Shown piece after piece: positions 1-13,184 of a DNA stretch of 64,000 nucleotides; positions within the stretch are counted from its first letter, which is position 1; each line of letters starts with the position of its first letter. Below the pieces are notes generated by a model. That model was not told the DNA's origin, did no database searches, and worked only from the letters and a program-made list of their open reading frames with translations. The translations under genes were made by a program, and so were the position numbers. The DNA is from Xestospongia bergquistia. Its lineage: Eukaryota > Porifera > Demospongiae > Haplosclerida > Petrosiidae. Where the stretch lies: NCBI GenBank assembly GCA_963965975.1, contig OZ014425.1, positions 4,849,501 to 4,913,500 of the forward strand, written 5' to 3'.

Positions 1-180
1 GTTTACGTATTTACATGTTTACATGTTTACATATTTACATGTTTACATGTTTACATGTTTACATGTTTACATGTTTATATGTTTACATGTTTACATGTTT
101 ATATGTTTACATGTTTACATGTTTATATGTTTACATGTTTACATGTTTATATGTTTACATGTTTATATGTTTACATGTTT
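1..180. repeat. 8-bp minisatellite (TTTACATG/TTTATATG)n
   Basis: About 20 near-perfect copies of an 8-bp unit, TTTACATG alternating with TTTATATG, lie in an intron just upstream of the first visible APPL exon. Because 8 is not a multiple of 3 the repeat opens overlapping frames rich in Leu, His, Val and Tyr, which are not genes. Confidence 0.9.
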
Positions 181-1879
181 TGTTACTTTAAAAGAGCACA
201 AAGTGAACATGAACAGCTTGTCAAGCAACAGAAACAAGTTGCTGAAAACTTGGAGCACCAGTCTGCCCAGCTGTGTGTACCAGATCCTGACCCATCAGGT
301 GTGCTGTGTGTTTATGAAAGTAAATTATATCATGCAGCTCCTTTATAATATTTAGATCCTTTTGTGGAGTATCAACCTGCTAATCTTCAACTGCAGTCCA
401 AATCTGGTTATCTTTTATATAGACAGTAAGATTGAGTGCAATGTGCAGACAATAAACTTATCAATTTCGAAATTTTCTTGCTTAGACAAGGGTCAAAGTG
501 GGAACGTGTATATTTCTATACTAAAGGTCACCTTCTCTATTGGCAACAAGCAAATAAGGTTTGTTTAGTACAGCTGATGTAATGTTGATGTCATTTGTTC
601 ATGCAGGCTGCGGAAGTGTTATTGGATCTGACGTCAGAGGGTGTTGATGCATCTTCTACTGATTTAGATGATCGGCGTTATGTGTTCCAAATTATTGCTA
701 TTCAATTGAAACAGCAGCAACCAGTTCGAAGGCAGGTCCCTAATGTAACAAGAGATTGTTTAAGAGTATCTTTATTATATCTAGGCCTTTATATTTTCAA
801 GCAGAAAGTGCTAAATCTCGTGATGAGGTATAGTTGTTGAGAAATTATTTTGATCTCTTATTTCAAATAGTGGATTGCAACTGTTATAAATATTGTCTCA
901 AAACGAAGTCAGCCACAACCTCAAACACAAGATTTATTGCAAGTGAATAATATTTCAGGATAACAAAATCATAATATAAGTCTAAGTAGATTTGTAAGTC
1001 TGTTTAATGTTTTTATACTTTTGTTTAGTTTGAAACTCGTGAAAGAACTGATTCTGATCTTGTGAGGTATGTACTCATTAATGCACTTCTTGTATATATC
1101 CCTATTCCCAGGATGGAACGAGAACGAGTCCGTACCTTTGTCAAATCTCAATCGACTTCTAGAGTACCCTCTACTTATCAGCCTGAACCATCAATCAAGA
1201 AACAGCAACAACTGGCTCCTCCTACTAGACCTCCACCACCAAAACTAGCTCCACCTACTAGACCTCAACTGCCTCAACAAGAGAAAACAAGACAATCTCG
1301 TCCTCCACCTCCTCCGTAAGTCTACCCTCAAAATTGTGTTATTAATACATATTATATAGTATTGGAGGAAATGGAAGAGAAGACCAACAGACTGTACAGA
1401 AATTACTGGAACTATCAGATTATGTGAACATGGATAGTTCTCAAGAAGGATATTTGCGTTCTTTTGTTGTTCGATACTTGGGTTCTCTCGAGGTTGACAA
1501 AAACAAAGGTTACAAATTTAAACTCTCTTACAGAGTTAAGTGATTGTGTTTATAGGTGTTGACGTTGTCAAGGATACCATTAGAAGGATCATTGCAGCTC
1601 GTGCTCTTAAGAATATAATGGGTGTGTGTCATGTGAACATGATAGTGACACATAGAGTCGTCAGGTAAGTTCCTCTTACATGTAGTAACTATTTTATTAG
1701 ATACTTATGTAACAGTTTAACAGATATTAAAACTGGCCGTGTAACTGACCAATTTAAATTGAAAGATATCTCATACTGTGCTAAACATCCTGAGAATGAA
1801 AAGTACATAATTAGATGATGGATATATAGATGAATGGATGAATTAGATAAATAGATAAATATAAAATAAAATAAAATAA

Positions 1880-1953
<74 letters not shown>

Positions 1954-3305
1954 AGATTATTTGGTATGATTGCTCGTAACTGGCAAGATGGTAAGCAGAA
2001 ATTTTTATGTTATGTTTTTGAGTCTGAAACGTCTGGAAAAGAGGTGGGTTCTTTTAATATCTCCAATAATTATGTTATAATTAAATGTAGTTATGTCAGT
2101 CTGTTATTGATGCCATCAAAACAGCTGTCAAACTTATAACAGTAAGAACAATAGCGCCATAATATAGTCATTATTAAGTATTTATGTAGGGATCAGGTCA
2201 GAGGTCTCCTCCTCCAACAGGGGCAGTATCAGCTGAACAACAATATGTTGTACGTATAACAACAGTCACATTCTGATATTTTCATGTACCCATTCCAGAT
2301 GAATTCACCTACTTCTCCAATGGCATCTGTGTTTAACACTCCACCTGAATTTAAAAGTTTTCTTCCTAAGTCACTTAGCACTGGATCATTCAGAGGTCAA
2401 GAGAGCAGTATGATGATAAACTTGCCTGAAGAAGATGTGATAGAAAGAGATAGCAGTATGTATTATAATATTACTACTTTATTCATCCATTAAAATATTT
2501 ATCCATTCATTCTTTATTTATCTATCAAGGTATTCCAACTAAATTTGAGCAACAAGATCATCTGATAGATTTTATGTCAGATTCTCCACAACAAACTCTA
2601 CCACCACCACACCCTCCAATAGTTTCTGTGACAACTAATCCTCCAACTTTACAACCTATACAAACAATTCCAGTCTCTATGACAGGAAGTCCTCCATTAA
2701 CAACAACTCAAATACCATTGATGTATCAGCCAACAGGACGTGTTGCCCCGCCCAATGTAATGTCGTCTGTACCTCAAAGTATTATGTCACTTGGCCATCC
2801 TACTGTGCCTTCTTCTAGTGTTTCCATGGCAACACATCCTAGCTATTCCACCCAAGAACATGGTATAATGCCTCAAGGTCAAGCTTCATTTATCCAGCCC
2901 ATATCTAGTGTTCCTATGACAACCTATGCTACTCCAGCACAATATGGAATACCTAATGTTGCTATGGCAACAATTCCCCATTCTATTCCATCACAACAGG
3001 GTACAATGCAATCTACCATACCCACATCTAATGTTGCTATGGCAACAATTCCCACTTCTATTCCATTGCAAGATGGTACAATGCCTTCCAGTCATACTAC
3101 TGTTCCTATTAGTGTTGCTATGACAACTGATTTGGATCCTATAGTCCAGTTACAGAGAGCTACAGAAATGGCAACAGCTTATCAGTGGTCACCTGATGAG
3201 AGTGGTGTACCATCTTCACAAGAGGGACAACCTCAACATCAAGAGGAAGGAAGTGATCAGCTTAGCTTGTCGACTGATCCACCATTAAACGCTACCTTGG
3301 ACTGA
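1..3305 (+). CDS. APPL1: APPL-type endosomal adaptor (BAR-PH-PTB), 3' part, spliced
   Basis: APPL proteins are Rab5 effectors on early endosomes that link receptors to AKT and other signalling. The gene enters from the left of the window, so most of the BAR domain is missing. The first visible exon (about 195-300) reads as charged coiled coil and would be the end of the BAR domain. Exons at about 355-560 and 604-950 give a PH domain containing WERVYFYTKGHLLYW and DDRRYVFQI, close to the APPL PH pattern (WERLYFF..., EDRRYCFQI). A PTB domain follows at about 1430-2200 (VRYLGSLEV, then FGMIARNWQD). The tail (2284-3305) is long and rich in Pro, Ser, Thr and Met and ends with TGA at 3303-3305. Junctions I checked keep frame, for example CA|A at the exon starting near 485. 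It could be APPL1 or APPL2; a sponge probably has one ancestral copy. Confidence 0.85.
1878..1953. repeat. (ATT)n microsatellite in an APPL intron
   Basis: An ATT trinucleotide run of about 25 units, preceded by an (AAAAT)n stretch. It fills most of the intron that splits the PTB domain and ends directly at the 3' splice site (tacag) before the exon reading LFGMIARNWQD. Confidence 0.9.
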
Positions 3306-3418
3306 TTTTTGCTTTAATACTAATTTGCTGCTATTTTTAAAAAAAAAGGATTATATTTTTAGAAGGCATTATTAAAATTATTAATAATTAGCCCCTCCCT
3401 AATTTGTGTATTTCACAA

Positions 3419-6400
3419 ATGACCACGTGGGAAAGACTGACAAATCGCTCTCTTTCTTTTAGCGAGAGACTACAGGTTGCTCTTAACTTATGGCAAGCTC
3501 TAGACAAGGCAGAAAGTAGAGGTAAATGTGTCTGTCTTACTCAATGGACCTGTGACACTCTGATTACTATTTATAAGAAAACAGCTGGACCTACTAGTAA
3601 CACATTATCTACAAGTAATATCATTATAATTATAATATATTAAATTATTAGTATTAGGTAATGAAGATAATGTATTACTTAGTGATGATCTAACAGCTGG
3701 AGATGATCAAAGGTAAATGGTTGTGGTTACTTTTAACTGTTGTATTGTGCGTATAAATACCAGATATTGTTACTGGGAGTTTCTGATAGAGTGTTTGTCT
3801 TCTCTACAACTTAATGGTAGCAGTCAATGGTTTATTTTCAACCAATCATTTATAAAGGTTAATAAGTTAGATATTATATAAGAAATAGATATATTATTAT
3901 ATGTGTGATTGCAGACTCTATCATCAGCTGTTACTAGAGAGTTCAAATCCGAATCTGGCAACGTTATTTTCCAATGTCTGGAACAGTTCCTTTTATGGAA
4001 ACCAATTCCAGCTGTTTTAATGAGCTATGATATAATGGTAGGTGGGGTCTATTAAGTATGCATTATATTGTTCTACATATTACAGCTGCCATTAACTGTT
4101 AATGTGCTAATAACTGTCGTCAAAGTTCCTGCTAGTAACATCAGTCAAATCGCACCGACATTAATTAAGCTTTTGGACCATATTGCTTATCTACAGAGTA
4201 TCCATGGCAACCCTAAGAAGGTACAATAGATGATGAACGATATGATACTGACCTTTGACCCCTAGGTGTATACAAGTATATGTCAACAGATACTGGAACC
4301 TTTAATCTGTTTGAGGTATTTTCTCTCTCTTTGTGAAAATTACCAGAATGTTACTGAAATACTTTTATCAATACAAAATATTATTGCTAACCTCTTTTCA
4401 AGGTACATTTTGTGTTAAACCTTGTTCCCATATTCCATGTTTTGAGTCTCGTGTTCCATGTCCTAAGTCTCATTCCTATTCCAACAGGGACCATTTGGTG
4501 GAATACATGTCATTATTAACTTTGGAGTCAACAGCTTCCTCTAGTTCTCAAATTACCATGGTAACTGCTAATTATACACGCCATTTATTTGAAACTCTGG
4601 AGACAATATCACAATTGCCACACCCCTCAATTATGGTATCTTCTGTTCCATTTCTTTTCAATATTTTAGTTGAAAAAAACAGGTACATATAATTATATAA
4701 CACATCTTATCAAACTAGTCTCACAGTTTTGAAAAGATACTTGGAAATGATTACATATTTTTATTCCTTGCGAAACTTTTTCAATTAATGGGAGTACGAG
4801 TTGCCATGGTAACACCCAGTAAAAAGAAGAAAAACAAGTCTAAAGTTGAAGAAGAAAAAGAGAACAAATTATCAATGTTTGATGATTGGAATGAAGTTGA
4901 CAGTAAATTAGCCTCCTTTATGACAGAATTAAGTCAATCATTGCTTACTGGAGCAAGTGGTGATTCCTGGATACTAGATGTAATACAACAGTGTTTAATG
5001 ATTGTAGAATGTAATGGAGTGTATCAAGTGAGTAGTTACTAGTTATACCAGTTTGACTAGTTTTGTCATAGATTACTGAAGATAACGAAGGAAGATGGCT
5101 CTATATGTTACAACATTTGACTTCATTGATATTGACTGATCTTAATATCAAGTGAGTTAACACATTGTTAACACTGATATCAATATAATTCTATTGGAGT
5201 TTTGATGCATTATTAACACAACTTGCTTTGTATTTTTAGCACTCTATGTACATGTTTTGGATGTCTTGAAATAATGCTCAAATTAAATCATGAGATATTA
5301 CATCCAATATTACCTTCTCTATGGAGTCTAGTGTTATATCTACCAACTCAACAATTGATTAGTGATGAGGTACAAGTCAATTACAAAAACATTTATTATA
5401 TTTGTGTGTGTTTTGTTCTTAAGATTTTGAACTCCGTCTCTAAATTTTCTGATAGATTAGTTACCTTGTATTCTAAACTACGAAAAGTTAGTAAATGAAA
5501 TATTTTGTCTCAATAGTTAATTATATTACTAGTTGCCAAGTCTAGTGAATCAGATTTTAACTGCAATAAGACAGTTTACTGATAGTCAGAGAGAACTACA
5601 ATTAAGACAAATATTTTTACCTTCAACAGAAAAAATGTAAGATCAATAAAGAAAGATTGTTACTAATATATTTCTATAGGTTCCATACTGTTCTCAGATC
5701 TCTTCCATATGGTCAGTGCATAGAATTGTTAAAGATAGTCATCCATCAACTTAAAGAGATATACCTTCCTCTTCTTAATCAATTACCATTGGAATGCAGC
5801 CCTAAGAAAAAGAGGAGAAAAGAGACAGTACCCTCTCATCATAGCAATGAGGAGTCTATAATATTAGCTACTCATATTGTAGTTGAATTAACAGCTGGTA
5901 TTATGTCATCTGTCTCCTTGGATACGATATTTGGTAGAGGAAAACAATGCCATGTTTTGTTAACAGAATTAATAAATGATGTTTGTATACCTTATATGGA
6001 ATTAGCTGACAACTTGGTAAGTATTGTTAATATATCATACCAAATATTAACAATTACTAGGTAAGTGTGAGGTCTGTATCTCTCCATCTTCAACTGGTTG
6101 TCTATCAGTTATTTTACACACTTAATGCAGTGTTATCTGATGAAGAGTTACTAGAGAATAATTGGAGATCAACAGTTGGGTTAGTATGGTCACAAGACTT
6201 GGAACATCCTCAACCATCCTGTTGGAAAGAAGTAGTCGATGATAATCCTCAACTTGATTATTTACTGGTAAAACAAAATATATTATTATTATTATTATTA
6301 TTATTACTGGGTTTTCTGTAGAGATATGTTTCTATTTTAGAGTTAAGATTTAATGAAGAGAACAGTGATCACTTGTTAAACTATTTATTAACTTCACCTT

Positions 6401-9362
6401 CTCCAAGTTGTTGTGGTAACTGGAATGGACAGGTTAGAAGATATCCTCCCCGCTCTCTCTCTCAACACATCTATTAGGTATTGGGTGTTAACTATAACAA
6501 TGTCCACGCAGCAATCTGGACATTAATTTTAAATCAACTTCCTTATCTTTCGTGTCACATGACACATTCAGCGTGGGAAATTGTAGCTGATGTTCTTATC
6601 AAGTCCCTTTCTTCAGATGATGATAACTATCCTGGTCTTTATAGTGTTGCCATGGAAACATTAATGTCAGTTGGGTACCAAGAGATGAAACCGCTTCATT
6701 TAGCACTGTTGAATGCCAGTTTTGACCACATAGCTTCACTATGGCCAAAAAAGTTAAATATAATGTATAATTCAATAGTGATAGTATGGTGTGTTATTAC
6801 AGGTGTTCTTCAAAGATGAAAGAATGTCTCTCTGATCAATCATCATCATTTTTATTTCTTCCTGAACTTAGTGAGTTGAGTTCTGTTGATGAAAAATCAA
6901 CACCTCGTCTTAAAAAATTTCTAAATAATTTGTCAATTTGTTTAAAAGTAAGTACAAATATTTTTAATGAATATTTGTAAGATAACTTGGTCTATATAGA
7001 TTGTAGGATCACTACCATTCCGGTCATGTGATGATCACATGACTAAAGCTGTTATTGGAGTACTACATTGGACAGTAGCATCTGTAGTGAGTTAGAAGAG
7101 TGAAAGCTCCTGTAATTAATTAATTTATTTATTTATTAGATTACAGATTTTTCTTTCTCTGTGAAGTCTGACACAACAGTTAATAGTTTAGTTATTTTTG
7201 CTAAACTTTTGAATGAAATGACTCATTTAAGAAGACAAAAGAAGAAAAAAAGAAAAGAAAAAAGAGAAGAATCACATTGGACCAAAGTCATAGACTGGCT
7301 ATTGAAGATTGGAGTTACTCAAGATATGACAGACACAGTAAGAAAGACTTCTATTTGTTATATAACTTATGTTCCTTGCTATTTAGAAATTGCATTCTGC
7401 CTTGTTGGTTGCTATGGAGACAACATTACAATGGTGTCAAACTATTAAAGAACCATATACAGTTAGTATCCCAGCTATAATACTGTATATGTGATGATAT
7501 TATATAATAGATAAATGAGATGTATGATAATGAGTTTTGTATCCAATGGCAACTAATGGCATCCCATATTTTAAGTCAAGTAAGTTTGTTATAATTTATT
7601 ATGAAACTGAGTTAACCGATACTAACATTCTTTTACTAAAGTGTTCATCAGATTGTGTGTTGAAGACTCAAGATGACACGTATTGCAGGTTAATATAATT
7701 TATTATTATGAGAATTATTGTTAGATTTCTTCATTGTTTCACAGTCATGAATCACTAGGAATGCCTCAATTACTGACGTGGGTACAACCTCTTCCTGTAG
7801 TGAGAGGGATAGTGTCATCACAAGGATGTGTTCTATCTTATCAGCAGTTGCAATCTTTAATGCTCTCTTTGTGTCAAAATGAACTTTTTCTGGCTTTCTT
7901 AAAGACTGTAGGAAATTCAAAGCATTTCACATTAAAGACAATATCTGAGTATGCCCTTATAAGAAAATGGGTGGAGAAAGGGGAGGAGTCAATGCTCTTG
8001 ATGTACCAAGCTATGTCTTGTATTTGGGTGGGTCTACAGTGTGTCCTAGAGATGTCAGATACAAGTAACATAACTTCTATAGCTGAACATCTTATTGCTA
8101 TGGTAACAAGTGACAAGGTATGACGTAATGGTTTTAATGCACTTAATATAATAGATATTCTGTAGGTAGAGAAAATAGATGGTAGACATCTTTGTTTTTG
8201 TTTGTGTTGGCAAGCAATATTGACTATATCCTTGTCTCAAGACAAGAAAATTGAATTACGTCGCTGGTTAACAAAGGTATGAGATAAAGGTGGTTCCAAT
8301 GAAGACCACATTCTCTCATTAGGTAGTTACTCAATGTGTCTTCTTTGTTACTATGGTGACAAGCAAGCCCAATCAAGTAGACCAACTGGTTATTACCCAT
8401 GCTTTGCAAGTACTTGAATATCTTGTTCATCTACCTCGTCAAGTGAGTGGGCATATTATTTGAATAACTAAATTTAATGTATTCTAGTATGGATTAGATG
8501 TTCGTACTGTTCATCTAACTTTTCATGGATTAGGATCTCTTCCGGAATCCTTATTACAAGAAAAGTAAGCAGAAATACATGTACATTTACATTGCATACT
8601 TCACAATATTACGTGTATGATGATGTAATAGATCATGTGATACATGTACAAACACATGTATTATATGTACATATTTTAGTTTCAAGATATTTCAAATTGG
8701 TCTACAATTGTTGATATCACTAGCACAGTCACATTCCCAAACCTTTAGCAAAAGTCCCAGTCCTATGATAGGAGCTATACTTAATATCCTAATTAATACA
8801 ACATTAGAATCTATATTAATAAAGTTTGTTACCTTGACAACCCAATGTACAATTCCTGCGGGCAATTGTCACACTTGCACAACAACAGATGACAGCTGCA
8901 ACATTTCATATGGAAATGAACAAGTGTATCACTCTTATGACAAAGTCAGTGATTGTTAATTATCACAAGTAATATTAGGATATCCTCATTGAATCTAGGT
9001 TATTAGAGCTTCTTGTTAAGCAGGAATGGTTTAAAAAGGTATGTCATGTGATATCACATGATTACCACATTACAATCATAACATGTTTTAGTATGCGGTA
9101 CATTGTATGGTGCAGTATATCATAAGTTCACAGCAAGCACCATTAAATCCTGAAATAAAAGTAAGTCATCTCCACACCTGACTCCACCCCTCACTCCTGT
9201 CTGTAGCGATCAATTTTGCCAGGGGTTCTAATACTGTTGAAGGTACTTAGTTCTCAAGATGTGACCTTGATCAAATCTTCTGTGGATGAAGATGCTCGAA
9301 CAAGCTTCCAAAACATGATTGACGAGTATAACAAGTTTTACCGGTTTAGAGGAAAAATTTGA
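3419..9362 (+). CDS. URB2: Urb2/Npa2-like ribosome biogenesis protein, spliced
   Basis: Urb2/Npa2 acts in the nucleolus in early assembly of the large ribosomal subunit. Identification rests on the C-terminal domain (about 8990-9362), which reads roughly LLPGVLILLKVLSSQD, then SFQNMIDEYNKFYRFRGKI before TGA. That matches the Urb2 C-terminal pattern: an LLPGVY-like helix, then F-hydrophobic-DYxKYxK. The N-terminus starts at ATG 3419 (MTTWERLTNRS) with a short helical segment as in human URB2. The rest is a long run of poorly conserved helices over more than 25 small exons, with basic clusters (KKKKNKSK near 4812, KKKRRK near 5808, KKKKRKEKR near 7245) that could be nuclear or nucleolar signals. 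It starts 114 bp after APPL in the same direction and ends 61 bp before the QARS stop, tail to tail. Frame-open triplets continue upstream of 3419 but have no ATG. Confidence 0.75.
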
Positions 9363-9423
9363 TATTTTTACTGCATCAAAATTATGATTGATAAATTAAT
9401 GAAATAGAAGAGTCATTTATCAT

Positions 9424-12400
9424 TCAGTTCTTTTTGGCATCTTCTTTCAATGTAACTGTTCTATTGAACACCAGCTGGACAAATATATAATTATTAACAT
9501 GTACATGTATTGCTTACATGATCTGGTGTGCTGTCATAGTCCACACAGAAATAACCATGTCGTTCAAATTGATATCGTGTTAAATGATCTGATTCTTTAA
9601 CTGATACATCAACATAACTGTTCACAACAGTCAGTGAATTCTATAATAATTAAATGATACAAGTATAATACTTAGACTGATTTCCATTCCTAAGTGATAC
9701 AAGTATAATACTTAGACTGATTCCCATTACTAAGTGATACAAGTATAATACTTAGACTGATTCCCATTCCTAAATGATACAAGTATAATACTTAGACTGA
9801 TTCCCATTCCTAAGTGATACAAGTATAATACTTAGACTGATTCCCATTCCTAAGTATGGATATTTACCGGATTAATGTCAGAGAGAAAGCCTCCAGGTAC
9901 TTCTTCAGGATTCTCAGGATTTTTGTGGAGAAACCTAATTACAGCATAATTGTTTTATTATTAGGGTGGAGGGGGAGGGATTGACTTACAAGCGATCATA
10001 TAATCTAATTTCACATGATAAAGGTTTAGCTACCCAATGTATGAAAGCTTTAGGTTTAGCAACATCAGTTGTCTTATGACAAGTGACATGAACTTCAGAG
10101 AGTTGACCTTTTGTAGTCTATAAGTATAAAGGTCAAACTTTAAAGGTTAAAGGTTACTGGTTTACTTTGATGACTTTATCTACAATTATTACATAACCAG
10201 CATGTCTTAGACCTACTGATTGAGTGGGTGTAAGACGACGATAGTCTCCTTCAGCAGTCTGGGCATGAGGATATAATAAAGAACAAGAATAAAGATATGA
10301 AATGTCATACTTCACGGAAATCATTCTGCTCAATGTATATGACACGATCAAATGGAACTTTATGAGAACCCTTGGATGGGTCATGTGGAATATTTGGAAC
10401 TTCAATATCTACAGACTAAGGAAGAAACATGTCACCCCCAACTTATCAAAAAGACCACACCCACTTCATCATGTGGATAATTAGTAATAATTATTTTTAA
10501 TGGATCCATTACTGCCATCACTCTAAGAAACAAAGACAACAAAATAACTTAATAACTTTTAATATAACTTGTTATTTACCGAACAGCAGTATTGTTTAGT
10601 TCATGTCGGATACAGGAGTCCAACATATCTGGGTGGAGCACTGTCTGAGCCATAGTCACACCCACCTGTCAAAGTAATTTTGATTGGACAATATCAAATT
10701 TTAATCTATACCTTAGCACAAAATTTATTTATTCCTTCTGGAGGGAAACCTCTACGTCTCAAAGCAGTTAGAGTGAACAGACGAGGGTCGTCCCAATCTC
10801 TAAGAGGGGAGACAGTTTACAAAAAAAGAAAGAAATTTGAAGTACCTAACGATATCATTTGTAATGAGTTTTTGTATCTTGCGCTTAGAGACTACAGTAT
10901 AATGCAGATTAAGTCGACCATACTCCCACTGTACAGGACAATAAATATCTAAAGCATTACACAACCAATAGTAAGAAGAACGTCTAGAGGAGAGAGAGAG
11001 AGAAAGAGAGAGGAAAAGAACATCCAACTCCCAAGAATGTAGTAGTGCATACCTAGATTGGAACTCTTTAGTACATAGTGAGTGTGTTATATTTTCTATA
11101 GAGTCACAAAGACAGTGAGTGAAGTCGTAAGTTGGATATACACACCACTTGGTTCCGGAATGAGGATGTGGAGTGTATTTAATACGATATGCAACAGGAT
11201 CTTGTTTACCATCTTCCATAATTATTTTCATACGTAATGTTGCCTAGTTACATCATTGTTATGTAATGATATTACATAAAAAAATGTACTTTTCCTTCTT
11301 CAAACTTGCCCTTTCTCATATCCTAAACAATTACATCATTATGACATCATTAATGATGTCACTGTACCTCAAATAGAGCGAGTGATTCATTTATGGGACG
11401 ATCCCTCCATGGACTAGGAGGAGGGTTGTGACCTTTAATCTCATCATACTCTTGATGACAGACATAGGCGTGGCCTCTGAAATAAATGGATAAGACTAAA
11501 TTAATTAATTAATTAATTAAATTAATTATTTACCTTTTAATAAGCTCCACAGCAAAATCATACAACTCTGGAAAATAATCTGATGCATAGGTAATTTGAT
11601 AGGGGGTGTGGCCTAAGAAAGTTAAGGTAATTAAAACCTATAGAAGATGACCACACCCACCTAACCACTTGACCATTTCTTGAATCCCTCTTATAAATCG
11701 TTCCTCTTCTTTCTCAGGATTTGTGTCATCATATCGTAAATATGTTATACCACCATTTGCCTAGAAACAATAGTTACTATAGCAACACAGGAAGAGACAT
11801 ACTTTAGCATAACCAAAATTAAAGTTAATAGCCTTAGCATGACCAATGTGTAATATTCCATTAGGTTCAGGGGGAAATCGAGTTACCACCTGAAAGACGA
11901 GGGTAATACCCATTTTAGTGTTGTATAGTTTTACTTTTCCATTAATGGCTGTAACATGTTCTCTTAGAAGATCCATTGTCTTTGGTGTCATAATGTATCC
12001 TTCAGTCCTATAGTTCTCACCTTAAAAGATAAAAATATGAATGATTAAGGTACAAAAATATAAGACGAATAATAATTTAATGTTACCAGGTTTATGAAAC
12101 TTTAAGGCCTCTCCAACTAACTGGACTGATGTCTTATTATCATCATCATTAGTTAATTGCATTAGTGATTCATCATTTGGTTCTTTAGCAGCTGTGACCT
12201 TCTTGGCACTCTATAACGAAGAGGTGTGGTCTCAGATAATATATTAGTGTGAATACTTTAGTTCCCTTTTGTGGTTTGGCGTTGTCTTCTTCAGTTCTTG
12301 GACCAAGTGCAGCTGCTATCTAAAAAGAATATTACTACCTAATGTCTACAATATGAAGCCACACCCACCTCTTCATCAATTATTGTCTTCACTAATTTTC

Positions 12401-13024
12401 CATCAGCCCATTTTAATTGAGATTTAACTGCAGCTGTTAACACAGCCAGTCACATGACAATCATATGATGGGAATAATAATACCTATTACTTTTCCAACG
12501 TTAAAACAATATCTTTTCTCGAGGAGTTCACTACAATTTGCATCCAACGTCTCCCGAATTACTTTGACAACTTCCTCTCTGGTTACAACCACACCCACTC
12601 CACATGCCTCATCAAACTCCACAATATTTACAGGATCAACAGGATGGTCCTTAAGATAATCAAAAGCCGCTAAAAACACAACAGGTAATATTACAATAGC
12701 CACACCCACTAATAATGAATACCTGATATCTGTTGTGCAGAATTTAATTTCAATTCACATATATATTTGACAAGTAAATTAACCCTTTCATTTGACCCCT
12801 TGAAACAAGTTGCTACTTGATAAAGCAGGTTGCCAACTGGTTTATCTACCTCACCTACTAACGATTGAGCCTACATGTGCAAAAAAACACTTATTCAAAC
12901 TTTCATTTTCAATGTTCACCTGGATAATAATATCTTCTAGAAGTTTAGAGACAGCTGTATTTGCTAGAGTCTCTTTAGCTTTAGTTTCTGAGAGACCGAT
13001 ACTCTGAAAAAGTTCTAAGCTCAT
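9424..13024 (-). CDS. QARS1: Glutaminyl-tRNA synthetase, cytosolic, spliced
   Basis: This enzyme charges tRNA-Gln with glutamine using ATP. On the minus strand the N-terminal appended YqeY-like domain comes first (start [19 protein letters not shown] at 13024-13022). The class I core follows, with [17 protein letters not shown] carrying the HIGH signature (about 11880-11810). The KMSKS-equivalent loop is VVSKRK (about 10890). The anticodon-binding beta-barrel domain contains [18 protein letters not shown] and ends in [14 protein letters not shown], almost the same as the end of vertebrate QARS; TGA is at 9426-9424. An upstream in-frame Met at 13297 would add a Ser-rich stretch unlike the family, so I chose the start that aligns. 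The gene is head-to-head with the calcium channel (160 bp apart). One 3' intron carries a 40-bp minisatellite. Confidence 0.95.
9653..9856. repeat. 40-bp minisatellite, 5 copies, in a QARS intron
   Basis: Five copies of an exact 40-bp period begin at about 9661, 9701, 9741, 9781 and 9821, differing at only a few positions. Each unit contains AAGTATAATACTTAG and CTAAGTGATAC, which can pair imperfectly as a small hairpin. Confidence 0.92.
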
Positions 13025-13184
13025 AATGAGGGTTCTGAGTATACGGAGTATGCTTTTATTTCTCCATTTCATTTGTGTACAAATTTCTAAACGTTTCCGT
13101 TTATTTCCGTAAACTTTAAACCCCCCCCCCCCCGTGTAGTTATGAGCGTGCGCAGTTTTGTGAATAAAATAATTAATACTGAAA
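13025..13184. promoter_or_regulatory. Divergent intergenic region, QARS / calcium channel
   Basis: Only 160 bp separate the two ATGs, so both promoters must lie here or overlap the first exons. The stretch holds a run of 15 or so C at about 13120-13134 and an AT-rich part next to the channel ATG. I see no clear TATA box. Confidence 0.5.

Noticed and set aside
23..355. Two overlapping plus-strand frames rich in Met-Phe-Thr-Cys-Leu-His-Val-Tyr
   Set aside because: They are translations of the 8-bp minisatellite at 1-180 running into a real APPL exon; only the part from about 195 is coding.
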